Positions 17,890 through 27,254 of a stretch of DNA of 47,364 nucleotides are shown here, one piece after another; the stretch's first letter is position 1, and the number at the start of each line of letters is the position of its first letter. Source of the DNA: an uncultured Bacillota bacterium (lineage in GTDB: Bacteria; Bacillota_I; Bacilli_A; RF39; UBA660); contig CAMUYN010000006.1 in NCBI GenBank assembly GCA_947165005.1, positions 1 through 47,364 on the forward strand, read 5' to 3'. The position numbers were made by a program, and so were the translations under genes. A model generated the notes under the pieces. That model saw only the letters and a program-made list of their open reading frames with translations. It was not told the DNA's origin and did no database searches.

Positions 17890-18429
17890 CTATTCTTCTG
17901 ATTCTCTTCTCATTTTTATATTATTCTGATTTTTGAGAACTTTTCTTGTTCTATTTAACCTTTTTACACGATTATATTCATTTTCGCTAGGCATATATTG
18001 TTCGTCTTCTAATCTTGTTCTTATATCAGGTGGAATAATTTTTGCTTCCTTAATTTCAATCAAGAATCTTTTTCTTTCATATGCTTCATCTATATTAATT
18101 TTTTCCATCCTCTCATCAAAAAATTCATTATATAATTCTTTATCTCTTCTTATATTTGAAACAGTAAATAAAATTTGAAATAAAGGAATACATGATGCAA
18201 TTCTTGATATAATCTTTTCCGCATAACAATAATCTTTAACATTTTGTAAATCCATTTCACATTTTAATGACAGATCTTTATATTTTAGTTTTCTTTGACT
18301 ATTTTTAAATGATTTTTGTATTCTATCAATATAATATAACTTATTAAAAAGTAAAGAAGATACAGTTGTAGATCCATAAATAATAAGTAGTTCTTTTAAT
18401 ATAAGAGTTACATCATTAATATTACTCAT
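17890..18429 (-). CDS. Hypothetical protein, possibly membrane-associated
   Basis: This 179-residue protein has a hydrophobic N-terminal stretch (about 8-30) and another at about 75-92, then a highly charged C-terminal half rich in Arg, Lys and Glu. The N-terminal part may be a membrane segment; no known motif is visible. Its ATGAGTAA start overlaps the end of the upstream 327-residue gene by eight bases, so the two are probably translated together and may form one complex. Function not recognised. Confidence 0.6.
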   Translation of the reverse strand: MSNINDVTLILKELLIIYGSTTVSSLLFNKLYYIDRIQKSFKNSQRKLKYKDLSLKCEMDLQNVKDYCYAEKIISRIASCIPLFQILFTVSNIRRDKELYNEFFDERMEKINIDEAYERKRFLIEIKEAKIIPPDIRTRLEDEQYMPSENEYNRVKRLNRTRKVLKNQNNIKMRRESEE

Positions 18430-19405
18430 AGCTATCCCACGAATTAGTCATATCTAATTCATCCCTTCTTTTTAACAATAATACTCTATGTTTTTCAAAC
18501 ATTTCTTCTATTTCTTCCATGCTTTTCTGATGATTTCTAATTTTGCATCTATAATAACTGAACGGATCTAATACTTCAGCTATTTTTCTTGATATTTTTA
18601 TATATTTATTAGCAATTTTATCTGTTACTGGGGCGTTATACTCTTTATATTCTTTTATAATGTCTGTTATAGGAAATATAGATATTCTCGAATATGCTTC
18701 TGATTCTTCCTTAAGTCCATCTAGATATAGTTTTCTATTAATTATTTGTATTGTTTCTTCATCTAATTCTAAAGATCTAAATTCCTTTATCTCCGAATGT
18801 TTTTTATATGCGTCATCAATATTTGAAACAATTTTACCTATTCCCCTAACTATATGATCGCATCCTTTGCAGTATATTTTTGCAACATTAAATAATTTTT
18901 CTCTTAAATCTTTTAATTTTACCCTTGCTAATTCATTAGATAATTCTAATCTATTTATATTATATTCATCCTTATCCTTTGAAATTAATCTATGAACATC
19001 TGAAAAATCGTTTTTTTCTAGATTATCAAGATATTCATATTCTTCTTCTCCATATAAATCTATTGCTTCAAGTGTTGAAGAATAATAACCTAATTCACCA
19101 TCAGAAAGTAAATCTCCGGTTTCAAGATCAAATAGTTTTAAAGAATAATAATATTCCTTATAATCACTATACTTTTCAACTGTTATAGAATTATATATTT
19201 CAATAATACCTTGTTCCTTATTAATCCTAATTAAATCTCCATAAGGGCCACTAATAATATTATCTGTTTTAAAATTATAATCCATTCTATCTTCATCTTC
19301 AGTTAATAGTTTTATAATATCGCTAGAAACTATTATGGAAGGACTAATTCCTTTTTTTATTAAATTATTAGCGTAATCACGATATGTTTCTTTTATATTA
19401 AGCAT
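18422..19405 (-). CDS. Hypothetical protein
   Basis: This 327-residue protein is acidic and appears soluble. It has a beta-rich first third with many Tyr, Asp and Glu residues, then a helical second half with one Cys-x2-Cys (Y-C-K-G-C near residue 178) and a basic patch. The single Cys pair is not enough for a zinc finger call. AGGGGG precedes the ATG. It overlaps the 179-residue gene downstream. I see no family match. Confidence 0.6.
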   Translation of the reverse strand: MLNIKETYRDYANNLIKKGISPSIIVSSDIIKLLTEDEDRMDYNFKTDNIISGPYGDLIRINKEQGIIEIYNSITVEKYSDYKEYYYSLKLFDLETGDLLSDGELGYYSSTLEAIDLYGEEEYEYLDNLEKNDFSDVHRLISKDKDEYNINRLELSNELARVKLKDLREKLFNVAKIYCKGCDHIVRGIGKIVSNIDDAYKKHSEIKEFRSLELDEETIQIINRKLYLDGLKEESEAYSRISIFPITDIIKEYKEYNAPVTDKIANKYIKISRKIAEVLDPFSYYRCKIRNHQKSMEEIEEMFEKHRVLLLKRRDELDMTNSWDSYE

Positions 19406-19468
19406 AATAATCCCCCTAAAAATATAAATATATTAACATATATTTAAAAAAAAGACAAATTAAAAGCC

Positions 19469-19969
19469 TTATTCACTTAAATTTTGAATAAAGCTTTCAA
19501 TCTCTCTTATCTTGGAATAATTACTAGCTAATCTGCTATATGTATAATTCCAAGTCTTAAAGTCTTCTTCTTTAAATTTTTCATTATTCTTCTTAAAATC
19601 ATCTAGTTTTTTTTCTATAATAGATGTTAAAGAAAGCGATAATCTTTCTAAATCTATTTTATTTAACGAAGCATTTTTCAATTCCTCTTTTATTTCTTCT
19701 ATATCTTTCTTATCAATTTCAAGAAATATCAAATCATTATATATTTCGTTTTGATTAGACAACTTAAAAACTAAATTATTTTTTTCTTTTTCATATTCTT
19801 CTTTTGTTATCATATCATGACTATATTTATAATCTAGTTCATTCTCATCACTTTTAATTTGGGTTTCTTTTATATCTCTTTCAGAAGATAATATATAAAA
19901 AGGTTTAATACTTCCATCTTTATTATATAAAATATTATATGTTATGGAATTATTTAATAAATCTTTCAT
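19469..19969 (-). CDS. Hypothetical coiled-coil protein coupled to pyk
   Basis: This 166-residue protein is soluble, strongly charged and mostly helical; residues about 50-110 and 115-160 look like coiled coil. Its ATG overlaps the stop of pyk (TAATG), with AGGGAGG inside the pyk end as ribosome site, so it is translated right after pyruvate kinase. I do not recognise it. Only a weak hairpin followed by T bases lies past its stop. Confidence 0.6.
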   Translation of the reverse strand: MKDLLNNSITYNILYNKDGSIKPFYILSSERDIKETQIKSDENELDYKYSHDMITKEEYEKEKNNLVFKLSNQNEIYNDLIFLEIDKKDIEEIKEELKNASLNKIDLERLSLSLTSIIEKKLDDFKKNNEKFKEEDFKTWNYTYSRLASNYSKIREIESFIQNLSE

Positions 19970-21396
19970 TATTCCTCCCTTTTTATCTCTTCAATTTTTA
20001 AAAAATTAGTATATTTTACATTATGTAACGGAAAAGTTCCAACTATAACTATTTTATCTTCATTTTTTAATTCTATGCTTTTCATACATGCCCTTTTTGA
20101 TAATTCAACTAGTTCATCAGTAGTATCAGCTGCTGGAACAGTCATTGGTATTATTCCATAATTGATGGATAACCCTCTAACTACTTTTGAATTTGGTGAA
20201 ATAGCTACGAGAGGGCAACTAGGTTTAAAATTACTAATATCTTTTGCTGTTGTTCCGGTAAGTGTAGTACATACTATAGCTTTAGCATATACTTCCCTTG
20301 CCGCTTCACAAGATGCATACGAAATAGCCTTACTGATATCTATTTTTTTATCTTTTATGATATTTGATAATAAATCCTTATAATCAATATCTTTTTCTAT
20401 CTCCTCAATTGTAGATTTCATTATTTTAACTGCTTCAAGTGGGTAATTGCCAATTGCTGTTTCTTCACCTAGCATTAGCGCATCAGTAGTATCAAGAACT
20501 GCGTTAGCAATATCAGATACTTCTGCACGTGTTGGTTTTATACTATTTTTCATTGATGAAAGCATCTCAGTAGAAATAATACAAATTTTTTCTCGTTCCT
20601 TTATTTTTTTAGTTAGAGATTTTTGAATTCTAGGTAATTTTTCTAAAGATATTTCAATTCCTAAATCACCTCTTGAAATAATAATTCCATCACTCACATT
20701 AAGAATCTTATCTATTTCTTCAAGAGAATCTTTATTTTCTATTTTAGATATTATCTGTATATCATTATCATTTAAACTAATTAATAAATCGTTAACATCA
20801 AGCACATCCATTTCTTCTCTAACATGAGAAAGTGCTAAATAATCAATTTGCATATTAACTGCAAATTTAATTACTTCTTTGTCATAATTTGATAGAAAAT
20901 TAACATTAAATTTAATATCTGGGATATTTATAGTAGATTCAGATATAATATCACCATCATTTAATATTTTACATACTAATGTATCTTCATCTTTACTAAT
21001 AACTTCCAATTTAACAGAAGCATTATTTAAATAAATATTATTGCCTACTGAAGTATGATTTATTATTTCAGAAGCATTAACTGATAACATTTCATTATTA
21101 CCAATGATACTAGAATTAATTATTCTTATTATTTTATCTTTTTCTAAGTGAATACTTGGTCTTTCTAAACCACCAATTCTAAGTTCTGGACCTCTTGTGT
21201 CTAACATGATACCTATTTCTTTATTTATTTCAAAAGATATCTTTCTAACATCAAGAATAACTTCTCTAGCAAATTCTAAAGAAGCATATGCCATATTAAG
21301 TCTAAAAACCGAAACCCCAGAAAGTGCCATCTGTTTTAATATATTATAATCAGATGAACTTGGCCCAATAGTAGCAACTATTTTCGTTTTATTCAT
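19969..21396 (-). CDS. pyk: Pyruvate kinase, divergent
   Basis: Pyruvate kinase makes ATP and pyruvate from phosphoenolpyruvate in glycolysis. This 475-residue protein has the TIM-barrel start T-K-I-V-A-T-I-G-P-S-S, D66-T-R-G-P-E, S-K-I-E-N with the catalytic lysine, S-R-G-D-L-G-I-E, and P-T-R-A-E-V-S-D-I-A-N-A-V. Two usual motifs are changed: R-L-N-F-S-H-G reads R32-L-N34-M-A-Y-A, losing the K+-ligand serine and the histidine, and T-A-T-Q-M-L reads I-S-T-E-M-L. It lacks the extra C-terminal domain of Bacillus enzymes. It lies just after dnaE, as in Bacillus (where pfkA also sits near). AGGTGA supports the start. Confidence 0.9.
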   Translation of the reverse strand: MNKTKIVATIGPSSSDYNILKQMALSGVSVFRLNMAYASLEFAREVILDVRKISFEINKEIGIMLDTRGPELRIGGLERPSIHLEKDKIIRIINSSIIGNNEMLSVNASEIINHTSVGNNIYLNNASVKLEVISKDEDTLVCKILNDGDIISESTINIPDIKFNVNFLSNYDKEVIKFAVNMQIDYLALSHVREEMDVLDVNDLLISLNDNDIQIISKIENKDSLEEIDKILNVSDGIIISRGDLGIEISLEKLPRIQKSLTKKIKEREKICIISTEMLSSMKNSIKPTRAEVSDIANAVLDTTDALMLGEETAIGNYPLEAVKIMKSTIEEIEKDIDYKDLLSNIIKDKKIDISKAISYASCEAAREVYAKAIVCTTLTGTTAKDISNFKPSCPLVAISPNSKVVRGLSINYGIIPMTVPAADTTDELVELSKRACMKSIELKNEDKIVIVGTFPLHNVKYTNFLKIEEIKREE

Positions 21397-21433
21397 AGTA
21401 TCACCTATTATAAGTATACTATATTTTATAATT

Positions 21434-21467
21434 AAAAAAAAGTAGAAAAACTAATTTTCTACTTTTT
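21434..21467 (-). terminator. Intrinsic terminator after dnaE
   Basis: AAAAAGTAGAAAA pairs with TTTTTCTACTTTTT on the minus strand around a short loop, then more T. The stop codon of dnaE is in the loop. Confidence 0.8.
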
Positions 21468-24306
21468 CTATTGACTTAACTATTAATTGGTAAGAACTAT
21501 TTCTCTTTTCAACATTAGCAAGAATTTTATATACTTCTCCCCTAGTAATATTATAAAAGTTTTCATATATTTTAGGGAACATAACAAGTTCAATAGAATT
21601 AAATTCATCTGATCCTGTTAAGAATAACATTTTTTCATTATTCTTAGTATTAATTTCTCTTTTCTTATCTACTAATAAATATATAGTAATTGTCTTATTA
21701 AAATACATCTTAATATTATTAGTAGTAATATTATTATTTCTATATTTTTGTACTGGATGCATAGATAAATAGAAACCAAAACTATCATATTCCATACTAA
21801 TTAATTCATCTTTTGAATATTCTTCTTTTATATCAAATTCAGGTTTATCTACTAAGGAAGAATCTAAATCTTTAACTAGTTCTGCATAATTAATAAATGA
21901 ATCTAAATTGTCTATTAAAGTCTTTCTATTATTAAATGAATCAAAACATCCAGAAAGTATTAATGAAGTTAATACTTTCTTATTAACACCTTTACTATAA
22001 TTTCTAACTAAGAAATCTATAAAGTCTTTATACTCACCATTTTTCTTTTCTTCAATTATCTGATTAGAAATAGTAGCACCTATATTCTTAATTGAGGCAA
22101 GTGGAAATCTAATACCTTTATCCTCAAGAGTATATTCTTTATCACTCTTATTGATATCAGGCATTAGTATGCTTATTTTATTTAATTTACATTCATCTAT
22201 ATATTCTTTTGTTTTTATTTCATTACCTATTACATTACTTAGTAAATATTTCATAAAATATTCTGGATAATGAGCTTTTAAATAAGCCATTTGATAAGAT
22301 ATTAATGAATATGATACTGAGTGTGATTTATTAAATCCATAAGATGCAAATTTAAGTATATAATCAAATGTCTTTTCTGCATCTTCTTTTGAATAATTAT
22401 TATTAATAGAACCCTCTATAAATTTATCTCTATATGATTCCATTAATTCAATCTTTTTCTTAGACATAGCTCTTCTTAAATTATCTGCTTGTGAAAGACT
22501 AAAATTTGCCATTTGCTGTGCTATTCTCATTATTTGTTCTTGGTAAATAATTATTCCATATGTGCTTTCTAATATTTCTTTTACTGCATCAGAAACATAA
22601 GTAACTTTTTCCTTACCTTCTTTCCTTTTGATATAACTATCTATATTTTGCATTGGTCCTGGTCTAAATAAAGCTAGAATTACTGCTAAATCATCAAAGT
22701 TATCTACTCTAAATTTTCTAAGAACATTCTTTATTCCAGAACTTTCAAATTGAAATATTCCATCAGTATTTACTTTTCTAAATACATCTAAAGTCTTTTC
22801 ATCATTAAGTGGAATAGTATTTATATTAATATCTTTTATTTCATCACATAAATTACTAATTAAAATTAAATTATCAAGCGATAAGAAATCCATCTTAAGA
22901 AGACCTAATTCCTCTATATAATTCATTGTATAACCTGATACTAAAGTGCCATTATTATCATATAAAGGAATATATCTATCTAAGGTCTTATTAGATATTA
23001 TTACTCCTGCAGCATGAATAGATGTTAATCTTTTTAGACCTTCTAATTTAAGTGATATCATACATACTTTAGTAAGAAGTGGATCTTTCTCTATCATATT
23101 TCTTATATTTATATTATCTAGATTCTCTTTTAAAGACATATTTGAATCAATATATTTAACAAATGAATCTATTTTATCTTCAAGATTAAATATACGAGCC
23201 ACATCTCTTAAAACCATTTTAGATTTCATCGTTCCATATGTAATAATATTACATACTCTTTTTCTGCCATATTTATCTATTACATAGTTAACTACATCTT
23301 CTTTTTTATTTGAATCAAAATCTATATCTATATCTGGCATAGTAATTCTATCTTTATTAAGAAATCTTTCAAATAACAAATCATATTTAATTGGATCTAT
23401 ATCTGTTATACCTAAAGAGTAACTGACTAATGAACCTGCTGCAGATCCTCTTCCTGGACCCACTAAAATATTATTTTTCTTAGCAAATTTAACATAATCC
23501 CATACTACTAAGAAGTAATCATTAAATCCCATATTATTAATAACATCAAGTTCCATCATTAATCTATCTGCATATTTCATTGGAACTTTGTTATTAAATC
23601 TCTTCATTAATCCTTTTTTACATAATTTTTCTAAATAAGTTTTTGAATCTTCATTAACAAAATCATATTTAGGTAATAAATCATTCTTTTTAATCTCAAA
23701 ATTACATAAATTATCTATTTCTTTATAATTATTTAGTATATTATTATCAAGTTCTATTTCTTTATAATAATCTTCTTTTATAGTAATCTCATCACTAATA
23801 GATTTGCCTGTTTTAATTAGTTCTAGATATTTTAAATACTCTAAATCTTTTTTATCTAAACATTTTACAATATTTAAATATATATTTTTAAAACTATAAT
23901 CTATTTCATCAGATTCATTAAAAGCTAAATAAGTATCAGGAAAATTAAATACACTATATAAATCTTTTGATTTATATGGCAAAACCATTATTAAGTTAGA
24001 AGAATTATTCTTTATATTATCTATAGTTTTTTCATTACTAGATATATAACATAAATTTTGATATCCCTCATAGTTTTTAGCGTATAAATATATAGATTTA
24101 TCCTCTAGTACTATTTCTAATCCTGGTATTAATTTTATATTATTTTTTTTTAATTCATTATAATATTCCATGACATAAGAAAGATTATCATCTACTATAC
24201 CTATAATATTAATATTCTTATCCTTAAGAAAATTAACTAAATCATTTGGTTTAAGTAAGGAGGTAAGAATAGAATAATCAGTTTTAATAAACATTGGTAT
24301 ATACAT
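21451..24306 (-). CDS. dnaE: DNA polymerase III alpha subunit DnaE
   Basis: DnaE is a C-family replicative polymerase; in Bacilli it extends primers before PolC takes over. The 951-residue protein has an N-terminal PHP domain (1-205), palm with G-P-G-R-G-S-A-A-G-S (283-292) and catalytic D325-I-D327-I-D-F, A-L-F-R-P-G-P-M-Q, the Y-Q-E-Q-I-M-R-I-A finger region, helix-hairpin-helix, and a C-terminal OB domain. The PHP domain has lost its metal-binding histidines (F-I-K-T-D-Y-S-I replaces H-x-H-S-x-Y-S), so it should lack proofreading. It is shorter than E. coli DnaE (1160). AGGGAGG precedes the ATG. Confidence 0.96.
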   Translation of the reverse strand: MYIPMFIKTDYSILTSLLKPNDLVNFLKDKNINIIGIVDDNLSYVMEYYNELKKNNIKLIPGLEIVLEDKSIYLYAKNYEGYQNLCYISSNEKTIDNIKNNSSNLIMVLPYKSKDLYSVFNFPDTYLAFNESDEIDYSFKNIYLNIVKCLDKKDLEYLKYLELIKTGKSISDEITIKEDYYKEIELDNNILNNYKEIDNLCNFEIKKNDLLPKYDFVNEDSKTYLEKLCKKGLMKRFNNKVPMKYADRLMMELDVINNMGFNDYFLVVWDYVKFAKKNNILVGPGRGSAAGSLVSYSLGITDIDPIKYDLLFERFLNKDRITMPDIDIDFDSNKKEDVVNYVIDKYGRKRVCNIITYGTMKSKMVLRDVARIFNLEDKIDSFVKYIDSNMSLKENLDNINIRNMIEKDPLLTKVCMISLKLEGLKRLTSIHAAGVIISNKTLDRYIPLYDNNGTLVSGYTMNYIEELGLLKMDFLSLDNLILISNLCDEIKDININTIPLNDEKTLDVFRKVNTDGIFQFESSGIKNVLRKFRVDNFDDLAVILALFRPGPMQNIDSYIKRKEGKEKVTYVSDAVKEILESTYGIIIYQEQIMRIAQQMANFSLSQADNLRRAMSKKKIELMESYRDKFIEGSINNNYSKEDAEKTFDYILKFASYGFNKSHSVSYSLISYQMAYLKAHYPEYFMKYLLSNVIGNEIKTKEYIDECKLNKISILMPDINKSDKEYTLEDKGIRFPLASIKNIGATISNQIIEEKKNGEYKDFIDFLVRNYSKGVNKKVLTSLILSGCFDSFNNRKTLIDNLDSFINYAELVKDLDSSLVDKPEFDIKEEYSKDELISMEYDSFGFYLSMHPVQKYRNNNITTNNIKMYFNKTITIYLLVDKKREINTKNNEKMLFLTGSDEFNSIELVMFPKIYENFYNITRGEVYKILANVEKRNSSYQLIVKSIEKVEN

Positions 24307-24329
24307 ATTAATTACCTCCCTTTAAGTTA

Positions 24330-24357
24330 ATTATACTATAAAATAAAGGGAAATCAA
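24330..24357 (-). promoter_or_regulatory. dnaE promoter
   Basis: On the minus strand TTGATT (24352-24357), a 16-bp spacer and TATAAT (24330-24335). Its -35 box directly abuts the -35 box of the rpmB promoter on the other strand. Confidence 0.65.
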
Positions 24358-24386
24358 TTGACTAATTCTAAATAATATGATAAAGT
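24358..24386 (+). promoter_or_regulatory. rpmB promoter
   Basis: TTGACT (24358-24363), a 17-bp spacer and TAAAGT (24381-24386), with an extended -10 TGA just before it. The transcript would carry a leader of about 25 bases to the rpmB ATG. Confidence 0.6.
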
Positions 24387-24415
24387 TAATGAAGTAAAGT
24401 TTTTAAGGAGGAATT

Positions 24416-24586
24416 ATGGCTAATAAATTAACTGCAAAGACAAAGAATTTTGCAAATAATAAATCTCATGCGAATAATAAAACTAAAAGAGTTCAAAATT
24501 TAAATTATCAAAAAGTAAATATTAATGGTGTAACTATTAAAACTACTACAAGAGAAGCAAGAACTTTAAAGAAAGCATCAAAATAA
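24416..24586 (+). CDS. rpmB: 50S ribosomal protein L28
   Basis: This 56-residue very basic protein is ribosomal protein L28 of the large subunit. The core A-N-N-K-S-H-A-N-N-K-T-K-R (residues 13-25) is the L28 hallmark, and L-N-Y-Q-K-V-N-I-N-G and T-T-R-E-A-R-T-L-K follow in the right order. It is a few residues shorter than usual at the N-terminus and has no cysteines, so it is the zinc-free type. AAGGAGG lies five bases before the ATG. It is on its own plus-strand transcript with promoter and terminator. Confidence 0.93.
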   Translation: MANKLTAKTKNFANNKSHANNKTKRVQNLNYQKVNINGVTIKTTTREARTLKKASK

Positions 24587-24617
24587 AACCAACTATTCAG
24601 TTGGTTTTATTTTTTTT
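24585..24617. terminator. Bidirectional terminator between rpmB and a hypothetical gene
   Basis: AAAACCAACT pairs with AGTTGGTTTT around ATTC; T-rich runs follow on both strands. The rpmB stop codon touches the left edge, and the stop codon of the convergent gene lies in the stem. Confidence 0.85.
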
Positions 24618-25237
24618 ACTAAATTATTATTTAGTTCATTTTTATTAATTCTAGTCATTACACCTTGCCTAAAAGAAATATATGAATCAATATAATCTGG
24701 TTTTATATATGCCATACCATCTATTATATTAAATATATCGCAAAAATAATAATCACTATAATTACCATCTCTAGTAACTAATTCGCTTGGAAATGTTAAT
24801 ACAAATTCCCCCTTTGAATTAATTAAATTTTCTTTTAGAGAATACATAACGTCTATAATATTATCATTAAATCTTAGTGTTGATTCTAGGTTTGCTTTTG
24901 ATTTATTTGATTTGTCCAATATTCCAGTAGTAATTACTTTTTTTGCCAAATCACTTTGTAAAGAATCATCTTCATTCAAATATATTGCTACTGTTAATTT
25001 ATCATTTTCTGTTAATGCTTCTAAAGATCTTCCAGTTCCACTTATTACCGGATACTTATCATCTGTTTTTTTAGCATAATTATAAAAGAAAACTAACTCT
25101 TTTGTATTTTTAATTTGATTAAAACGTCTTATAAAATATTTTGAAGAACATACGGAGTATAATCCCTGTCTTTCTAATTTCTCAATATGTTCTTTAATAT
25201 CCTTTAACATTTCTTTTTTAAAAAAAATATTTATCAT
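24593..25237 (-). CDS. Hypothetical protein
   Basis: This 214-residue protein is soluble and mixed in charge, with no signal peptide or clear membrane segment. The N-terminal 60 residues are helical and basic; a central S-G-T-G-R-S-L-E segment (about 66-73) resembles a phosphate loop only superficially and lacks the Walker pattern. AGGGGG lies four bases before the ATG. It follows thrS by 18 bp and is probably read from the thrS transcript. Not recognised. Confidence 0.6.
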   Translation of the reverse strand: MINIFFKKEMLKDIKEHIEKLERQGLYSVCSSKYFIRRFNQIKNTKELVFFYNYAKKTDDKYPVISGTGRSLEALTENDKLTVAIYLNEDDSLQSDLAKKVITTGILDKSNKSKANLESTLRFNDNIIDVMYSLKENLINSKGEFVLTFPSELVTRDGNYSDYYFCDIFNIIDGMAYIKPDYIDSYISFRQGVMTRINKNELNNNLVKKIKPTE

Positions 25238-25255
25238 TATACCCCCTGATTAGTT

Positions 25256-27007
25256 TTATTTTTTCTCATTAACAGTATTTTTAACTAATTTAATAAAATC
25301 TTCTATAGAAACTGTTATTGTTTCTTCAGAACCATATCTTCTATAAGAAATTGTCTTATTATCTCTTTCATTATCACCTAAAATTAAAGTTATTGGAATC
25401 TTTCTAGTAATAGATTCTCTTAACTTATAACCCATCTTTTCATCTCTATCATCAAGTTCTACTCTTATGTCATTATCTTTTAATAATTTTAATACTTCTT
25501 TAGAATATTCTAAATGATATTCATTATTAATAGGAACGATATTAGCTTGAACTGGAGATAACCATAAAGGAAGTATTCCTTTAGTTTCTTCTAAGTAATA
25601 AGCAATAAATCTATCAAGTGATCCAAATACTGCTCTATGAATAACTACCGGAGTTTTCTTAGAACCATCTTTATCAACATAAGTTAAATCAAATTTCATT
25701 GGCAAGCAAAAATCTAATTGACAAGTTGAAATAGTTACTTCATTACCTACAGCAGGTTTAACTTGAACATCTAATTTTGGTCCATAGAAAGCAGCTTCAC
25801 CTGTTTTTTCAACATATTCAATACCTAAATCATTAAGTATCTTTCTTAAAGAATTTTCTGCATTATCCCACATTTCATCATCTGGATAATACTTAACTTT
25901 ATCCTCTGGATCTCTTAGAGATAATTCAAATCTATAGTTAGTTATATTTAATTCTTTATAGCATTCAAGTATTAAATCTACTACACCCTTAAATTCAGAT
26001 TCAACTTGTTCTGGAGTACAGAATATATGTGAATCATTTTGGCAGAAAGTTCTAACTCTTTCAACACCTTTTAGGGAACCACTTGATTCATATCTACAAT
26101 CTCTTGCTATTTCAGCAATTCTTATTGGTAAATCCTTATATGAATGAATACCATTTCCATAAATTACCATGTGATGAGGACAGTTCATTGGTCTAAGTAC
26201 AAATTCCTCACCTTCAACTTCCATTTTAGGAAACATATTTTCTCTATAATGATCCCAGTGTCCACTTGTTTTATATAATTCAACATTACCAAGTGGTGGA
26301 GTTTGAACATGTAAATATCCTCTCTTTAATTCTTTATTTCTAATATAGTTTTCAAGTTCATTCCATAGAATAAATCCATTTGGTAAATACATAGGTAATC
26401 CTTTACCTACTAATTCACTTATCATAAAGATACCCATATCTTTACCTATTTTTCTATGATCTCTTTCTTTTGCTTCCTCAAGTTCTTGTAAGTATGCATT
26501 TAAATCTTCTTCATTTTCAAAACATACTCCATATATTCTTTGAAGAACTTTATTCTTAGAGTCACCTTTATAATATGCACCAGATACTTTAGTTAATTTA
26601 AAGTATTTCATCGATTTAGTTGTAGGCATATGAGGTCCTCTACATAAATCAATAAAATCATCTTGTTTATATGCAGATATAGTTTCTCCATCAGGAATAT
26701 TTTCTATTAATTCTATCTTGTATGGATTATCTTTAAATGTTTCAAGGGCGTCTTCTTTAGAAAGTTCTATTCTAGTAATTCTCTTATCACTCTTAGCAAT
26801 TTTCTTCATTTCTCTTTCTATTGTAGGAAGGTCTTCTTCAGTTACTACTTTATCTCCCATATCAATATCATAATAGAATCCTGTTTCAATTGCAGGGCCT
26901 ACCCAGAACTTAGCTTCTGGATATAGATGTTTAATCGCATGTGCAAGTAAATGTGCACAACTATGGTTAAGCATATCTAAGTTTTCATTTTCTTTAATAT
27001 TAATCAT
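25256..27007 (-). CDS. thrS: Threonyl-tRNA synthetase without TGS domain
   Basis: ThrRS charges tRNA-Thr and edits serine mischarging. The 583-residue protein starts directly at the editing domain, with H15-S-C-A-H19 and C122-x3-H126; the usual N-terminal TGS domain (about 60 residues) is missing. The class II core has motif 2 with R-Y-E, zinc ligands C276 (M-N-C-P-H-H), H327 (D-S-H-I-F) and H457 (V-I-H-R-A), and the C-terminal anticodon domain from about 485. AGGAGG lies five bases before the ATG, so the start is secure. Expression is controlled by a T-box leader just upstream. Confidence 0.97.
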   Translation of the reverse strand: MINIKENENLDMLNHSCAHLLAHAIKHLYPEAKFWVGPAIETGFYYDIDMGDKVVTEEDLPTIEREMKKIAKSDKRITRIELSKEDALETFKDNPYKIELIENIPDGETISAYKQDDFIDLCRGPHMPTTKSMKYFKLTKVSGAYYKGDSKNKVLQRIYGVCFENEEDLNAYLQELEEAKERDHRKIGKDMGIFMISELVGKGLPMYLPNGFILWNELENYIRNKELKRGYLHVQTPPLGNVELYKTSGHWDHYRENMFPKMEVEGEEFVLRPMNCPHHMVIYGNGIHSYKDLPIRIAEIARDCRYESSGSLKGVERVRTFCQNDSHIFCTPEQVESEFKGVVDLILECYKELNITNYRFELSLRDPEDKVKYYPDDEMWDNAENSLRKILNDLGIEYVEKTGEAAFYGPKLDVQVKPAVGNEVTISTCQLDFCLPMKFDLTYVDKDGSKKTPVVIHRAVFGSLDRFIAYYLEETKGILPLWLSPVQANIVPINNEYHLEYSKEVLKLLKDNDIRVELDDRDEKMGYKLRESITRKIPITLILGDNERDNKTISYRRYGSEETITVSIEDFIKLVKNTVNEKK

Positions 27008-27025
27008 ATTTTCCTCCTATAAATT

Positions 27026-27220
27026 AAAAAAAGGATGGTACTAAGGAGTGCATAAGCACGGTACCATCCTCTTATTTACTTAATTACATAACGGCTCTTC
27101 ACCGGGAATTATTATTCCTCTCAAAAAGTAGTAATTATTTAATATATCTGTTAATATTCCACCATCATTAACTCTCTATTAGACCTAATTAAATAATCAT
27201 GTCTTTTCTCATTGATTTCG
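27026..27220 (-). promoter_or_regulatory. T-box riboswitch (Thr) with terminator, upstream of thrS
   Basis: The RNA has stem I with an ATTATTTAAT/ATTAAATAAT helix; its specifier loop reads TACTA, giving specifier codon ACT (Thr) at 27130-27132. Downstream is the T-box core GATGGTACCGTG (about 27057-27069), and the terminator pairs GGATGGTAC (27061-27069) with GTACCATCC (27033-27041), ending in seven T. Uncharged tRNA-Thr should stabilise the antiterminator and switch thrS on. Confidence 0.9.
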
Positions 27221-27225
27221 AACTA

Positions 27226-27254
27226 ATAATAACACATATTTTTATTCTTGTAAA
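27226..27254 (-). promoter_or_regulatory. thrS promoter
   Basis: On the minus strand TTTACA (27249-27254), a 17-bp spacer and extended TGT-TATTAT (-10 at 27226-27231). It overlaps the end of the upstream gene and starts the transcript just before T-box stem I. Confidence 0.65.

Noticed and set aside
24658-25045. Walker-type loop in the hypothetical protein at 24593-25237
   Set aside because: S-G-T-G-R-S lacks the Gly-Lys-Ser/Thr end and no Walker B follows.
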